Counted from the first letter of the stretch, positions 50,529-59,703 are shown. The stretch is DNA of 64,000 bases from Nitrospira moscoviensis (GCF_001273775.1 NZ_CP011801.1:682001-746000); one strand, 5' to 3'. Numbers and translations: made by a program. Notes: generated by a model from the letters alone, not told the origin.

Positions 50529-51683
50529 TCATGACTTGGCCGGCGAGATCCGAAGAATCCTTCCGTCGTCGCTGTCCGTGAGCAGGTAGAGCAAGCCGTC
50601 CGGCCCTTGGCGCACGTCCCGGATGCGCTCGCGGAGCTGGGCGAGATAGCGTTCTTCTTGCGCCACCGTGCCGTCCTTCAGCGTCAGCCGGACGAGCAAG
50701 CCGGGCTTGAGCGAGCCGATCAGGACGGAGCCTTTCCACGCAGGAAACACGTCACCGGTATAGAAGGTCATACCCGAGGGGGCGATGACCGGGTCCCAAT
50801 AGTAGACCGGTTGCTCCATGCCGGCCTTGGCGGTGCCTTCGCCGATCTTCGTCCCGTCGTAATCCACGCCGTAGGTGATGACCGGCCAGCCGTAGTTCTT
50901 GCCCGCTTCGGGATGGTTCAATTCGTCGCCGCCGCGGGCCCCATGCTCGACGGTCCACAGTTGCCCCGTCTCCGGATGCAGCGCCGCCGCCTGCACATTC
51001 CGGTGCCCATAGGACCAGATCTCCGGCCGCGCGCTGTCCCGGCCGACAAACGGATTGTCGCGCGGCACGGCTCCGTCCGGATGGATGCGCACGATCTTGC
51101 CGATCCCGCTCGACAGATCCTGCGCCTGCTCCCGGTAGTCATAACGGTCGCCCTGGGTGACGAACAGTGTGCCGTCCCGTGCGAATACCAGCCGGGAGCC
51201 GAAATGGATGGGGCCTTTGACTTTCGGCTGCTGCCGATAGACGACCTGGACGTCTTCCAAGCGATTGTCGGCGAGTCGACCGCGGGCCACGGCCGTGCCG
51301 GCGGTGCCCTTTTCCCCCGGTTCGGCATAGGAGAAGTAGACCAGGCGATTGTCGGCAAAGCGCGGATCGAGCACCACGTCCAGCAGACCCCCTTGGCTCG
51401 TACCCAATACCGGGGGGACGCCGGCCAACGGCTCGGAGAGTCGCCCCTGCCGGTCGACGAGGCGGAGCCGGCCGGGCCGCTCGGTGACGAGCATGCGACC
51501 GTCCGGCAGAAACGCGAGCCCCCAGGGATGCTCCAGACCGCGCGCGACGGTGTCCACCGTCACGACGCCTTCACGGGATGGAGGAGTCGGCGACTGCGGC
51601 GCTTGCGCGCGGACCCAGTTCGGCGGCGCACTGCAGGCCAGGAAGGCCGCCGCTGTCCAGAAGATGACGATGTGCGTTCTCAT
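50529..51683 (-). CDS. PQQ-dependent soluble sugar dehydrogenase (aldose/glucose dehydrogenase type)
   Basis: This 384-aa exported enzyme oxidises aldoses with PQQ in the periplasm. The signal peptide is at 1-27 (ending VRAQAPQ). A six-bladed propeller starts at [23 protein letters not shown] and contains the active-site-type [35 protein letters not shown] and [14 protein letters not shown] segments found in sGDH/YliI. The ATG at 51683 begins the signal. It is the last gene of the pqq cluster, so its cofactor is made by the genes upstream. Confidence 0.93.
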   Translation of the reverse strand: MRTHIVIFWTAAAFLACSAPPNWVRAQAPQSPTPPSREGVVTVDTVARGLEHPWGLAFLPDGRMLVTERPGRLRLVDRQGRLSEPLAGVPPVLGTSQGGLLDVVLDPRFADNRLVYFSYAEPGEKGTAGTAVARGRLADNRLEDVQVVYRQQPKVKGPIHFGSRLVFARDGTLFVTQGDRYDYREQAQDLSSGIGKIVRIHPDGAVPRDNPFVGRDSARPEIWSYGHRNVQAAALHPETGQLWTVEHGARGGDELNHPEAGKNYGWPVITYGVDYDGTKIGEGTAKAGMEQPVYYWDPVIAPSGMTFYTGDVFPAWKGSVLIGSLKPGLLVRLTLKDGTVAQEERYLAQLRERIRDVRQGPDGLLYLLTDSDDGRILRISPAKS

Positions 51684-51703
51684 GGTGTCCTCCGCTGCAG
51701 ACT

Positions 51704-52786
51704 TTACGAGACGTTCTTCAGCAATCGCGGTTGGATCAACGGCTCGGATGCAAGACGATCGGCGTCGAGGCGGGCCTGTTGCACGAGCGAATGGGCGGGC
51801 GACCAGCGACAGGCGGGGTCGGTGGCCGCGAGATCGCCCGTGAGGTGAAAAGCCTGGCAGCGGCAACCGCCGTAGTCGATCGCCCGCCGCTCGCAGGTAC
51901 GGCAGGGCGACGGCATCCACTCCTCGCCGCGAAAGAGGTTGAACAGCTCAGAGTGCTCCCAAATGTCCGTCAGCGACCGGCTCGTCGCATAGTCGAGCGG
52001 CAGGCCGGGAATCGTCTGGGCTGCATGACACGGCAGGACGGCGCCGTCCGGAGCCACGACGATGAAGCGGCGTCCCCACCCGTCCATGCAGGGACGCGGC
52101 ACGTCCGCATACCAGTCCGGCGTGACGAAGAGGATGTCCATCCTCCCGCCGAGCCGGCTGCGAGCCGCTTCCGCCGCCGCCCGCGCACGATCCAGCTGTT
52201 CCCTGGTCGGCAGCAATGCGAGGCGGTTCACCAGCGCCCAGCCGGCATATTGGACGTTCGCCAGTTCAAGCCGGTGGGCGCCCAGCGTTTCGGCCAGGCT
52301 GATCATCTCATTGACGCGATGGAGGTTGCGCCGATGCAGCACCACGTTGAGCGTCAACAGCAATCCCGATTCCACGATCCATTGCGCCGCGGCGAGCTTC
52401 CGGTCATAGACCGCCATGCCGGCCAGCTCGTTGCATTCGTCTGGATCGGTGGATTGCCACGACAGTTGTACGGCATCCAAACCGGCGTCACGCAACCGCG
52501 CGACGCGATTGCGGTCGAGCGGAATGCCGCTGGTAATCAGATTCACATACAAATCAACACGTCGCGCTTCGGTGATGAGGGGGGCCAGATCGTCCCGTAA
52601 CAGCGGCTCCCCGCCGGTCAGATTGAGTTGGACGATGCCGAGTTCCTCGGCTTCACGAAAGATCCGCCGCCAGGCGGCTGTGTCGAGCGGCGTCCGTCCT
52701 CCATAGTCGACAGGATTCGAGCAATAGCCGCAGGCGAGCGGGCAGCGATAGGTGAGCTCGGCGATGAGCGTGTAGGGGCGATTCAC
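51704..52786 (-). CDS. pqqE: PqqA peptide cyclase, radical SAM protein PqqE
   Basis: This 360-aa radical SAM enzyme forms the C-C bond between Glu and Tyr of PqqA. The radical SAM cysteines are C15, C19 and C22 (CPLACGYC), and GGEPLL follows. The C-terminal SPASM region has extra Cys ligands ([34 protein letters not shown]) for auxiliary clusters. The GTG start overlaps the pqqD stop (GTGA). Longer upstream readings would run into pqqD in the other frame. The sugar dehydrogenase gene follows 20 bp later. Confidence 0.96.
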   Translation of the reverse strand: MNRPYTLIAELTYRCPLACGYCSNPVDYGGRTPLDTAAWRRIFREAEELGIVQLNLTGGEPLLRDDLAPLITEARRVDLYVNLITSGIPLDRNRVARLRDAGLDAVQLSWQSTDPDECNELAGMAVYDRKLAAAQWIVESGLLLTLNVVLHRRNLHRVNEMISLAETLGAHRLELANVQYAGWALVNRLALLPTREQLDRARAAAEAARSRLGGRMDILFVTPDWYADVPRPCMDGWGRRFIVVAPDGAVLPCHAAQTIPGLPLDYATSRSLTDIWEHSELFNLFRGEEWMPSPCRTCERRAIDYGGCRCQAFHLTGDLAATDPACRWSPAHSLVQQARLDADRLASEPLIQPRLLKNVS

Positions 52787-53082
52787 GTGTCGAGCAATCC
52801 CTTCGCCGAAAGGTCGTCGAGCAAGCGCAGCACGTCGGCTTGAACAGCTTCCCGCCGGTCCTCCCCATGCCGTCCGGCCAGCCGGTCGACGATCGCGGCG
52901 ACGGTCAGCCGGCCGGTGCACAGCCGGAGCGTTTCCCCGGCCGTCCGGTTCAGGAGCAGCCCCTGTTCCGGATAGAGCAGCCACAGCCGGCCGTCGCGGC
53001 GGTCAACGCGCAGGCGCGCTTTCGCAGCCAGCTTCGGACGGCTCAGCTCGGTGATCGGCGTCCTGCCGTTCAGGTACGACAT
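52783..53082 (-). CDS. pqqD: PQQ biosynthesis chaperone PqqD
   Basis: This 99-aa PqqD delivers PqqA to PqqE. The core RPKLAAKARLRVDRRDGRLWLLYPEQGLLLN, followed by TAGETLRLCTGRLTVAAIVDRL, matches the family. Its first 80 bp overlap the end of pqqC in another frame; the core starts at residue 15, so the overlap is likely real. Confidence 0.92.
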   Translation of the reverse strand: MSYLNGRTPITELSRPKLAAKARLRVDRRDGRLWLLYPEQGLLLNRTAGETLRLCTGRLTVAAIVDRLAGRHGEDRREAVQADVLRLLDDLSAKGLLDT

Positions 53083-53776
53083 AGGTGTTGTACAGACAGT
53101 CGAGCAGATGGCGCAGGATCTCCGTCTTGCGCGTCAAGGCGTCCAGGCACTGCTGCTGCTGCTCGCGCGTCGCGGCCTGAGCGGCGACGAATTCCAACGC
53201 TTCGCCGGCGTCCCGCGTCGCGCGCGGCACCCGGCTGCGGAAATAGTCCAAGGCCTGCCGGTCCACCCAGGGGTAATGCCGCTCCCAGGCCGCGATCCGT
53301 TTCGCCATCAGGTCGGGCGCGAACAGCTCGGTCAATGAGGAAGCCACGGCCTCGAGCAAGCTCGCCTCCCGTACAAAGGACACATACCCGTCGCAGGCGA
53401 ACCGCACGCCCGGCAAGACGGCCTGGAAACTGGTCAGAAGCGCGCTGTCTACACCGACCGCCGCTGCCAGGCGCTGCCACTGGGACAGGCCTCCGTCGTC
53501 AGGACCATGGCCGTCGTGATCGTGGAGGCGGTGGATCCAGGTCCGGCGAAACGCCGGGTCTTCCGATTTGGCGAGGATCAAGGCGTCTTTGATCGGTATG
53601 CGGGTTTGATAGTAGTAGCGATTCACGACCCATTGTTGCAATTGATGCGGGCTCAGCCGGCCTTCGTGCATCAGCACATGGAAGGGATGCTCATGGTGAT
53701 ACCGTTGGAGCCCTTCCTGTCGCAGGCGCTCGACGAAGACGTCGGCGGGCAGCGGCGCGTGAAGGTCGCTCGTCAT
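53003..53776 (-). CDS. pqqC: Pyrroloquinoline-quinone synthase PqqC
   Basis: This 257-aa oxygen-dependent enzyme closes the PQQ ring in the last step. Typical segments are LMHEGRLSPHQLQQWVVNRYYYQ, RTWIHRLHDHDG and ERHYPWVDRQALDYFRSR. The family's active-site His and Tyr/Arg residues are visible in these stretches. Its start overlaps the pqqB stop by four bases, and its end overlaps pqqD. Confidence 0.96.
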   Translation of the reverse strand: MTSDLHAPLPADVFVERLRQEGLQRYHHEHPFHVLMHEGRLSPHQLQQWVVNRYYYQTRIPIKDALILAKSEDPAFRRTWIHRLHDHDGHGPDDGGLSQWQRLAAAVGVDSALLTSFQAVLPGVRFACDGYVSFVREASLLEAVASSLTELFAPDLMAKRIAAWERHYPWVDRQALDYFRSRVPRATRDAGEALEFVAAQAATREQQQQCLDALTRKTEILRHLLDCLYNTYVVPERQDADHRAEPSEAGCESAPAR

Positions 53777-54690
53777 AGTTCGACCTCCATGCCGTCGTAC
53801 GCGACGTCAACGCCGGCGGCTTCGACTTCGCGCCGCTCCGCCGTATCGTCCCGCAGGAGCGGATTGCTGTTGTTGAGGTGGATGAGAATCTTGCGTCGGG
53901 CTCGCGCTTTTTCCAGCGCCGCGAGACTGCCGTTCGGTCCTCCGACCGGCCAATGCGCCATGTCCCGTGCGGTTTTTCTTCCAAGCCCTTGCACGGGCAG
54001 CTCGTCCTCCGCCCAAAAGGTCCCGTCAAAGAACAGGCAGTCGGCTTCACCCAAGAGCCGGTCCACCGCCGGGTCGTGCGCTCCGACGCAGGGCGCGTAG
54101 CCCAGGGTGCGCCCGTTTGCCGGGTCGCGAATCAGCAGCGCGATATTCATGTCCGGCTGCGGCGTCGCGATCGATTCCAAGTACAGCGGCACCTTGCCCG
54201 GTACAGCGAGGGCGGTCGCCCAGAGGGAGGGCCGGCCATCGCCGCCGAGCAGCGGCTGGCTCACATCCAGTTTCAACTCGTGCCAGGTGACGTGCCCGGG
54301 CATCCGGTCGAATGCCCGGGAGAAGACATTGCCGTCCCTGACGGCGCGGCGGACCGAATCCGTCGCATAGAGGTGCAACGGTTGCCCTTCGCGGAGCGAG
54401 AAGAGACCGAGCGTTTGGTCCAGATCCCCGTTGGTGAGGAGCAGGCCGGCGAGCGGGGTGTCACGCAGCGTGCGCGGATGAAGGGCGGGAAGCGCGGCCA
54501 GCTGAGCGCGGATATCCGGCGAGGCATGGATGAGGAACCAGCTTCCCTCCGCGCCTTGCACGGCCACCGAGCTTTGTGTCCGCGCCGTGGCTTGGATCGT
54601 ACCGTTCCGGACGCCGCGGCAATTGAGGCAGGCGCAGTTCCACTGCGGGAAGCCGCCTCCCGCCGCGGACCCGAGCACATGGACGAGCAC
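53773..54690 (-). CDS. pqqB: PQQ biosynthesis protein PqqB
   Basis: This 305-aa protein has a metallo-beta-lactamase fold and is thought to act as an oxygenase/hydroxylase on the PqqA crosslinked tyrosine. The N-terminus has HVLGSAAGGGFPQWNCACLN with the family's CACLNC-type motif. Further segments are LLLTNGDLDQTLGLFSLREGQPL and ADCLFFDGTFWAEDELPV, and the C-terminus has HLNNSNPLL. A GTG start at 54690 lies 3 bp after pqqA. Confidence 0.96.
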   Translation of the reverse strand: MLVHVLGSAAGGGFPQWNCACLNCRGVRNGTIQATARTQSSVAVQGAEGSWFLIHASPDIRAQLAALPALHPRTLRDTPLAGLLLTNGDLDQTLGLFSLREGQPLHLYATDSVRRAVRDGNVFSRAFDRMPGHVTWHELKLDVSQPLLGGDGRPSLWATALAVPGKVPLYLESIATPQPDMNIALLIRDPANGRTLGYAPCVGAHDPAVDRLLGEADCLFFDGTFWAEDELPVQGLGRKTARDMAHWPVGGPNGSLAALEKARARRKILIHLNNSNPLLRDDTAERREVEAAGVDVAYDGMEVEL

Positions 54691-54693
54691 GGC

Positions 54694-54852
54694 TCAACCC
54701 TCGCGGCCGGTGAGGTGGCGGCCGGGCTGTTGAGCGGTCTCGCGCAAAGCGGCGTCGCCCGGCAAGGGGACGCGCTCCTCGAAATCGTCCTGATACGCGC
54801 CGATCTCCGAGCTCATATTGACTTCAACATAGGACGGAGTTTCCCAGCTCAT
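54694..54852 (-). CDS. pqqA: PqqA precursor peptide
   Basis: This 52-aa peptide begins MSWETPSYVEVNMSSEIGAY. It holds the conserved Glu-x3-Tyr (E-I-G-A-Y), the residues joined into PQQ. It is longer than the usual 22-40 aa PqqA because of a polar C-terminal extension. A GGAGGT site precedes the ATG, and pqqB follows 3 bp later. The identification is firm because of the motif and the operon. Confidence 0.93.
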   Translation of the reverse strand: MSWETPSYVEVNMSSEIGAYQDDFEERVPLPGDAALRETAQQPGRHLTGREG

Positions 54853-55258
54853 GTGCGACCTCCTGGTCGAGTTGAAGACGGGAGCAATTCGTGCGCCATC
54901 AGCAGGGTGGCACAAACGTAAGAAATCTGTAAAGACGCCCATGCTCGGGGACAACATGCGCGGGCTTGAGGACAAATTGTCCCCACGCGCCGGTGGAAAG
55001 GGAAGGTGTGCAGTCATATCCATTAAAGAGTAAACCCTAATATTCCGATACGTCATGCAGCGGGCAGTATCGCGAACGACAACCAGCTTTTGAGGCCAAC
55101 TTTCATGGTGGGGAACCCGGCTCCGGCTGCTCACCGGGTCCGGGCTTGCCTCTCTGCCTCGGGAGGACCCCACCTCCAACCCCATGCCGCCGGGCGCCGA
55201 TACGGCAGGAATCCGGAGAAGTGCTTGGCCATCCGGCGGCTCCGCGCTAGCATAGGGC
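54853..55258 (-). other. Divergent upstream region of pqqA and the nuclease-fold gene
   Basis: This 406-bp region is gene-free apart from the palindrome entered separately at 54947-54984. It must contain both promoters. A pqqA promoter is likely near 54880-54930 but I cannot place a clear -10/-35 pair. Confidence 0.4.
54947..54984 (-). promoter_or_regulatory. GGACAA/TTGTCC palindrome upstream of pqqA (candidate operator)
   Basis: GGACAA-A-TTGTCC (54970-54982) is a 13-bp near-perfect inverted repeat. A second half-site GGGGACAA lies at 54947-54954. It is about 100-130 bp before pqqA, a fitting place for a regulator of the PQQ operon. Confidence 0.4.
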
Positions 55259-55759
55259 ATGCTGTGTAAAGCTCTATCGATCCAGGCGGTCGTGGCGGCA
55301 TTGGTCCTCTGGCCCGCTCTCTCGTCGGCTGAATTCATGGCGCGGGTCGTGGCGGTCCATGAAGGCGACCGGGTGACCATCTACCACAAGGGCCGCCATC
55401 ACATCGTCTCGCTCAAAGACATCGATTGCCCCGAGCTCAAGCAGCCCTACGGCCGGCAGGCCAAGCATGCGACCGCGGCCTATATCGGCGGCCGGGAAGT
55501 CGTCGTGCGGGCTCTCCAGAAAGATTCGAAGGGACGGCTCACGGCCGAGGTCTTTCTGCAAGACGGCCGCAACGTGAGCCTGGAGTTGGTGAAAGAGGGA
55601 CTGGCCTGGTGGCGCCCATCGAAGTCGGGGGACCGCAGCCTCGGCGACCTGGAAGAATTGGCGCGCGCCGAAGGCAAAGGGCTCTGGTCCGACCCGCATC
55701 CGGTCCCGCCCTGGAAGTGGAAAGCCGCGAAGAAGACCGGCCGGAAATTCTCCAATTAA
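55259..55759 (+). CDS. Exported thermonuclease-fold (SNase-like) protein
   Basis: This 166-aa protein has a signal peptide (ending SSAEFM) and one SNase-like domain: FMARVVAVHEGDRVTI, IDCPELKQPYGRQAKH, and LELVKEGLAWWRP. The active-site pattern has D (in EGDRVT and IDCPE) and the catalytic-type R in PYGRQA; the second Arg of SNase is not clear. It is likely periplasmic. Nuclease activity is possible but not assured. Confidence 0.85.
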   Translation: MLCKALSIQAVVAALVLWPALSSAEFMARVVAVHEGDRVTIYHKGRHHIVSLKDIDCPELKQPYGRQAKHATAAYIGGREVVVRALQKDSKGRLTAEVFLQDGRNVSLELVKEGLAWWRPSKSGDRSLGDLEELARAEGKGLWSDPHPVPPWKWKAAKKTGRKFSN

Positions 55760-55858
55760 CTTCTCCTCCATTCTCCCTTCCCTTCTATCCGTTCGTAACA
55801 CTATCCGGGCGGCCCTGGAGAAGCCGACGGCTCCGTCCAGGGCCCGGTGTCGAGATCG

Positions 55859-56632
55859 CTAGCTGCCGGTGGGTGGTTCGGCCGGACCAGCCGGCCGATC
55901 AGAAGGAACGAGGCCTTCGGTGCTGGAGCCGATCTCTTCGGTCTTTGCCGGCTCGGTGGCGGTCGCGCCGACGGCCGGCGCCGCCATGTGTTCCAGGCCA
56001 ATCTTGCGAATATCGAGATGCACCCGGCGGTTCATGTGGCGGCAGATATCGCTGTTGTCCACGCACAGCACGCCCTCTTCACCCAGGCTCACGGTTTTGA
56101 TGCGATGTTCGGCGATGCCGGCGTTGACCAGTTCGGCTTTCACGGTCTCCGCGCGCTTGAGGCCCAGCGTCATGTTGTAGCTCGCCGACCCCTGCTGGTC
56201 GGTGTAGCCCTGGATCAGCACGCCGTAGTCCTCATGCTGCTTTAGCATGGCCGCCTGGGCAGCGAGCTGCGCCTTGGCCTCATCCGTCAATCCCCTCCGG
56301 CCCACTTCGAAGTACACATCGGCATGGATGATATCCGCCGGCGAGACCACGGGGGCCGTAACCGGGGTGGGCTGAGTGGTAGAAGCCTCGGCCTGGTTCA
56401 GCACGCTGGCCTTCTTGAGGAGATCCGAGACGTTGGCGTTCTCGGCCCGGTCCGTAACCGGGGTCATCTTCACCGGTTCGGCCAGTTGCCCGTAATACCA
56501 CGCCGCTGCGATCAGCCCTCCGAGAAACAGCACGAGCCCAGCCAGAAGCATGACTTCCTTCGTCTCCTTCTGAGGCCCCAGAACGGTGGGGGCGATGTTC
56601 CCTGACGACACCTGCGATGGACCTTTCTGCAT
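55859..56632 (-). CDS. OmpA-family protein with N-terminal membrane anchor
   Basis: This 257-aa protein has an N-terminal cytoplasmic part, one membrane helix (about 26-46, VMLLAGLVLFLGGLIAAAWYYG) and a periplasmic OmpA-like peptidoglycan-binding domain. Visible are IIHADVYFEVGRRGLTDEAKAQL, YGVLIQGYTDQQGSASYNMTLGLKRAETVK and MNRRVHLDIR. The GYTD and NxxLGxxRA motifs are standard. It ends with an acidic Pro/Glu tail. The ATG at 56632 follows GGAGTGCCATC. It may link inner membrane and cell wall. Confidence 0.9.
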   Translation of the reverse strand: MQKGPSQVSSGNIAPTVLGPQKETKEVMLLAGLVLFLGGLIAAAWYYGQLAEPVKMTPVTDRAENANVSDLLKKASVLNQAEASTTQPTPVTAPVVSPADIIHADVYFEVGRRGLTDEAKAQLAAQAAMLKQHEDYGVLIQGYTDQQGSASYNMTLGLKRAETVKAELVNAGIAEHRIKTVSLGEEGVLCVDNSDICRHMNRRVHLDIRKIGLEHMAAPAVGATATEPAKTEEIGSSTEGLVPSDRPAGPAEPPTGS

Positions 56633-57035
56633 GATGGCACTCCTCCTTGTCGTGAAATTCAAAATTAAACATTCAACATTCAAAATTGAGGACCGCGGTT
56701 GCGGCTTGCTCCATCCTCACCCCCTTTCCAGCCGTTGGTTCAATGCGCCGACAGAGGACTGTTTGAGCAACCGGAGTGCCGGTGTGGTAAAGCGAGTGAA
56801 GCGAAGAAACCGTGAGGAAAATTCAGAGGTTCAGCGGACGAAGCGAATTAATTAAGGATGCGGGGAAGCGGCCTCCATCATGGGATGCGGGGATGGACCC
56901 GCATAAGGGGTCCGATGGAGCGGTGGATTAGTATGGGATTTTGCAGTAAGCTCGCCCCCGCGACAGATTTCCGAGAGCGCTTTTGTTGCAAGGATAAATT
57001 GAACAAAGTACCTAAAAGATCTCGGGGGTCGAGGG
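56633..57035 (-). other. Gene-free stretch with AT-rich repeats
   Basis: About 400 bp are without a gene. The start has a run of ATTCAAAATT-type repeats (about 56653-56690), and there are short direct repeats of GGATGCGGGG near 56858 and 56882. No terminator or promoter was confidently placed. Confidence 0.4.
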
Positions 57036-57411
57036 ATGCAAATTATAGGATTTTTGGTTTTCCTCTTGGTTAGTCACCTTATTTTGATGCAGATTTTCTT
57101 ATTGACGACTTACCATGCGTATTTCTTGAGGGCTCTCCCCTCTGCTCGTCTGTTACAGCATGCTTGTCGGATGGCTGCTCTATGCCTTGGACTTTCACGC
57201 CTTTTTTCTTTGGCAGATTGTTCTCGTTTCAGGATGGTTGTTTGTGATCAGCAAGAAGCAACAGAAGGAATTTGAAGCGATGCTCGCGCTTGCTGGCAAC
57301 GACGCTATCACCGTTCGCTTCACGGCCTCCTCGGTATCTAAGACACGCCAGTATTACGCATACAGTTCTTTCATATACATCGTTACATACTTATGGCTGA
57401 TCAATAGGTGA
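57036..57411 (+). CDS. Small membrane protein, probably one gene split by a frameshift
   Basis: The first part (57036 on) encodes M-Q-I-I-G-F-L-V-F-L-L then LMQIFLLTTYHAYFLRALPSARLL. The second (57160-57411, another frame) encodes LVGWLLYALDFHAFFLWQIVLVSGWLFV and a polar tail with RQYYAYSS. Both parts are hydrophobic and join if the frame shifts by one near 57155-57165. It could also be two genes. It has low GC and an unknown family. Confidence 0.45.
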
Positions 57412-57482
57412 CGAGGCACAAACCCATGAGCCTCGTAACAGTATGAGCTCGGAATCCATAGCACCTTCCCGATGAAGAAATC

Positions 57483-57764
57483 ATGAAGCAGTCAATTTCG
57501 ATGAGTGCAATCGTCTTAATCATCTTTCAGGGTTGTGCATCGACGGATACTGGTATTGTTGAAATCGCCCCAGATACGTACATGTATTCGAAGCAAGATT
57601 GGATGGCGTATTCTGGCGGAGTCATAAAAGCTGAGCTATTTCGAGAAGCAAATGCGTTCTGTGCAAGTAAGGGGAAAACGCTAGTCCCGCTAAATTCCAC
57701 CGCGCAAGATTATGCGCCACTGCAATCCTCTGCATCAGCAGAAATACAGTTTGCTTGTAAATGA
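57483..57764 (+). CDS. Small lipoprotein
   Basis: This 93-aa protein has a signal with the lipobox-like IFQGC (Cys18) and a small domain (IAPDTYMYSKQD, LFREANAFCASKGKTLVPLNS, AEIQFACK). It is typical of small YgdI/Lpp-type lipoproteins in accessory DNA. It ends 31 bp before the next gene's ATG. Confidence 0.7.
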   Translation: MKQSISMSAIVLIIFQGCASTDTGIVEIAPDTYMYSKQDWMAYSGGVIKAELFREANAFCASKGKTLVPLNSTAQDYAPLQSSASAEIQFACK

Positions 57765-57795
57765 GGATAGCCTTATAGGCGGTTCAGGCGGCTTT

Positions 57796-59292
57796 ATGCT
57801 CAACGAAAAGACTGGTTCCATGATCATTCGTTTTCTTGGCACTCCCCTCCTGTTGTTCTGCTTTAGTATGTCTGGAGCGTTCGCTGAAACAAAGACTCTG
57901 ACTACCGAAGGCACATACATAATGGGAGATGGGGAGACACCTGATTTTGCAGAGACCAGGGCGCTCCAGAAAGCGAAGCAGGCAGCGTTGGAGGAGGCGG
58001 GCACGTACGTGCAGAGTTATACCAAAGTGCAGAACCTTGATTTGACGACTGAGGAAATCCAGACCGTCACTGGCGGGTTGCTCCAGGTGGAGGTTCTGGA
58101 GAAAACTCGAAGTCTTGTCGACGATGGACTCCGTTTCCATACGAAGATCAAGGCGAGGGTCACCACAGACAAGATGGAGGAGCTGGCACAGCGCATCAAG
58201 GGGAACAATGTGGTGGCGGAGTACACTCAGCTCCAGGCTGAATATACGAGGCTGAGCCGCGAGCTGGAGGGCTGGAAACAACGTGCAGCGAAGGCTCCGC
58301 AAGGGCCAGCGCGTGACGCAATGTTGAGTCAAATTCGTGATGAAGCGAAAGTATTTGCCCGAGTCCAGCAGCGAGAGGCGGATCTCTTGAAGCGCTTGGT
58401 TTCCGGCGAGCAGTTGGTCGAATCAGTCAGCCGCGACAAGGACATCATCGACGACTTACTGAAGACTATTGAAGATCGCGGACTTCTTGTGAAAGTCGGA
58501 GACATCAAAGCAGTGGCGGTTTCCGGACAAAAAGATGTCGTAGCCGTCAAGGTGCCGATTAGCATTCAAGTATCTGAGACGCTCTACGAGACAGTGTTTC
58601 ACGTAGCACAGAAGTTAGAGGGCACCGTGCGTTTTGATGTGAGGGTGTGGTTTCCGCACGGCCCCAGTGATCAACAATCATTGCGCATCGGCGAGCGCAT
58701 GAGTTCTGAGGCAACCGTAACTTTGGTGCGATTGGGTAGGTATCTAGAAACCGCCCAATCTTTTCAAGACAAGGTTGCGAATCTTGCTTTTCTGGTGACA
58801 TTTGAGGGGACTAGAGTCCCTACAGAAGAAATGGTGCCTCGACGAGGCACGGAGCCATTTCAATGCTATTTGGGTGGAAAGGCTACTTGGGAAGGTCGAG
58901 ATTCATTTCAGAGCTTTCTGTATGGGTATTTCGACGACGATTGGTTCCCACTGAGACGGATATTCCCGGTTGGCGAGGTCTTTGGCGAACCACCGCTATA
59001 CAAATATCCTAGGATTGACAATGGTTGGTATGACAAGGCCCGTGCATGCAAAGAAGCAAGAGTAATGGGCGTGTCATGCAGATTCTGGCAGGAACCTCCG
59101 GTTGTGAAGCAAGGCATGCCAGATGTTCCGGGCCGGGATGGGTACGTGGCTATCGTTCGAGACGAAACCAACTTCGTTGCGACGATGCAGCTTCATCAAG
59201 ACTTCGTCAAGGAGATGACCGGGATCAGTGTTCGGGTCGTTTCAGATGAGTACCTGCCTCGTAACTCGCCTCATTGCGGCATCGCACAGTAA
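57796..59292 (+). CDS. Exported LPP20/FlgT-like protein of unknown function
   Basis: This protein of about 498 aa has a signal peptide (ending SGAFAE). An N-terminal domain (30-130) contains GEGTYI-like, ETRALQKAKQAALEEAGTYVQ and a VEVLEKTRS strand, the pattern of LPP20/FlgT-type domains. A long coiled-coil section (about 140-225) follows, then a mixed alpha/beta C-terminal region with the Cys-containing DKARACKEARVMGVSCRFW. ATG 57796 or 57820 are possible starts. The function is unknown; outer-membrane or periplasmic stress roles are typical of the fold. Confidence 0.65.
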   Translation: MLNEKTGSMIIRFLGTPLLLFCFSMSGAFAETKTLTTEGTYIMGDGETPDFAETRALQKAKQAALEEAGTYVQSYTKVQNLDLTTEEIQTVTGGLLQVEVLEKTRSLVDDGLRFHTKIKARVTTDKMEELAQRIKGNNVVAEYTQLQAEYTRLSRELEGWKQRAAKAPQGPARDAMLSQIRDEAKVFARVQQREADLLKRLVSGEQLVESVSRDKDIIDDLLKTIEDRGLLVKVGDIKAVAVSGQKDVVAVKVPISIQVSETLYETVFHVAQKLEGTVRFDVRVWFPHGPSDQQSLRIGERMSSEATVTLVRLGRYLETAQSFQDKVANLAFLVTFEGTRVPTEEMVPRRGTEPFQCYLGGKATWEGRDSFQSFLYGYFDDDWFPLRRIFPVGEVFGEPPLYKYPRIDNGWYDKARACKEARVMGVSCRFWQEPPVVKQGMPDVPGRDGYVAIVRDETNFVATMQLHQDFVKEMTGISVRVVSDEYLPRNSPHCGIAQ

Positions 59293-59322
59293 TTGTGCTT
59301 CTAGGCTTGATCGGAGAATCTC

Positions 59323-59703
59323 ATGAAACAAAGGTTGGCAGTAGGGTTGTTCTTGGGGATTCTTATGCTGGTATGTCCGGTTTTGGCGGAGATGGATGGC
59401 AATACATGGCTGAAACAATCCGAGGAATTCAAACGAGGGTATGCCGCAGGTCACTTGGAAGCGGAAACAGTCTGGGGAACGTCTCTTCTTGCTGGTGGGG
59501 CCCTTTCTGAAGAAAGGGCCCGTACTCTTGAAGTAATCAGTTCAGTGACACGCTATATCGCAGTGTGCGTTCGAAAAAGCAACGTCACCTCCGACCAGCT
59601 CAAGGCATTGACGGATGACTATCTTCGTCAACACCCTACCAAAGCAAAGGAACTCCTCTTCATTACCATGGGGAATGCACTCGGTCAGGTCTGCCCGCGA
59701 TAA
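59323..59703 (+). CDS. Exported small protein, Rap1a/Tai-immunity-like
   Basis: This 126-aa protein has a signal peptide (ending PVLAEM). A helical domain contains WLKQSEEFKRGYAAGH, CVRKSNVTSDQLKALTDDYLRQHP and ALGQVCPR. Two conserved cysteines and the YLRxHP-type motif resemble the Rap1a/Tai immunity fold. An internal perfect 10-bp hairpin with a TGAA loop (59498-59521) sits inside the gene. Which toxin it would pair with is not visible. Confidence 0.6.
   Translation: MKQRLAVGLFLGILMLVCPVLAEMDGNTWLKQSEEFKRGYAAGHLEAETVWGTSLLAGGALSEERARTLEVISSVTRYIAVCVRKSNVTSDQLKALTDDYLRQHPTKAKELLFITMGNALGQVCPR

Noticed and set aside
54911..54930. A sigma54 promoter near TGGCAC upstream of the pqq genes
   Set aside because: TGGCAC is on the plus strand, facing away from pqqA, and is not followed by the required GC-containing -12 element.
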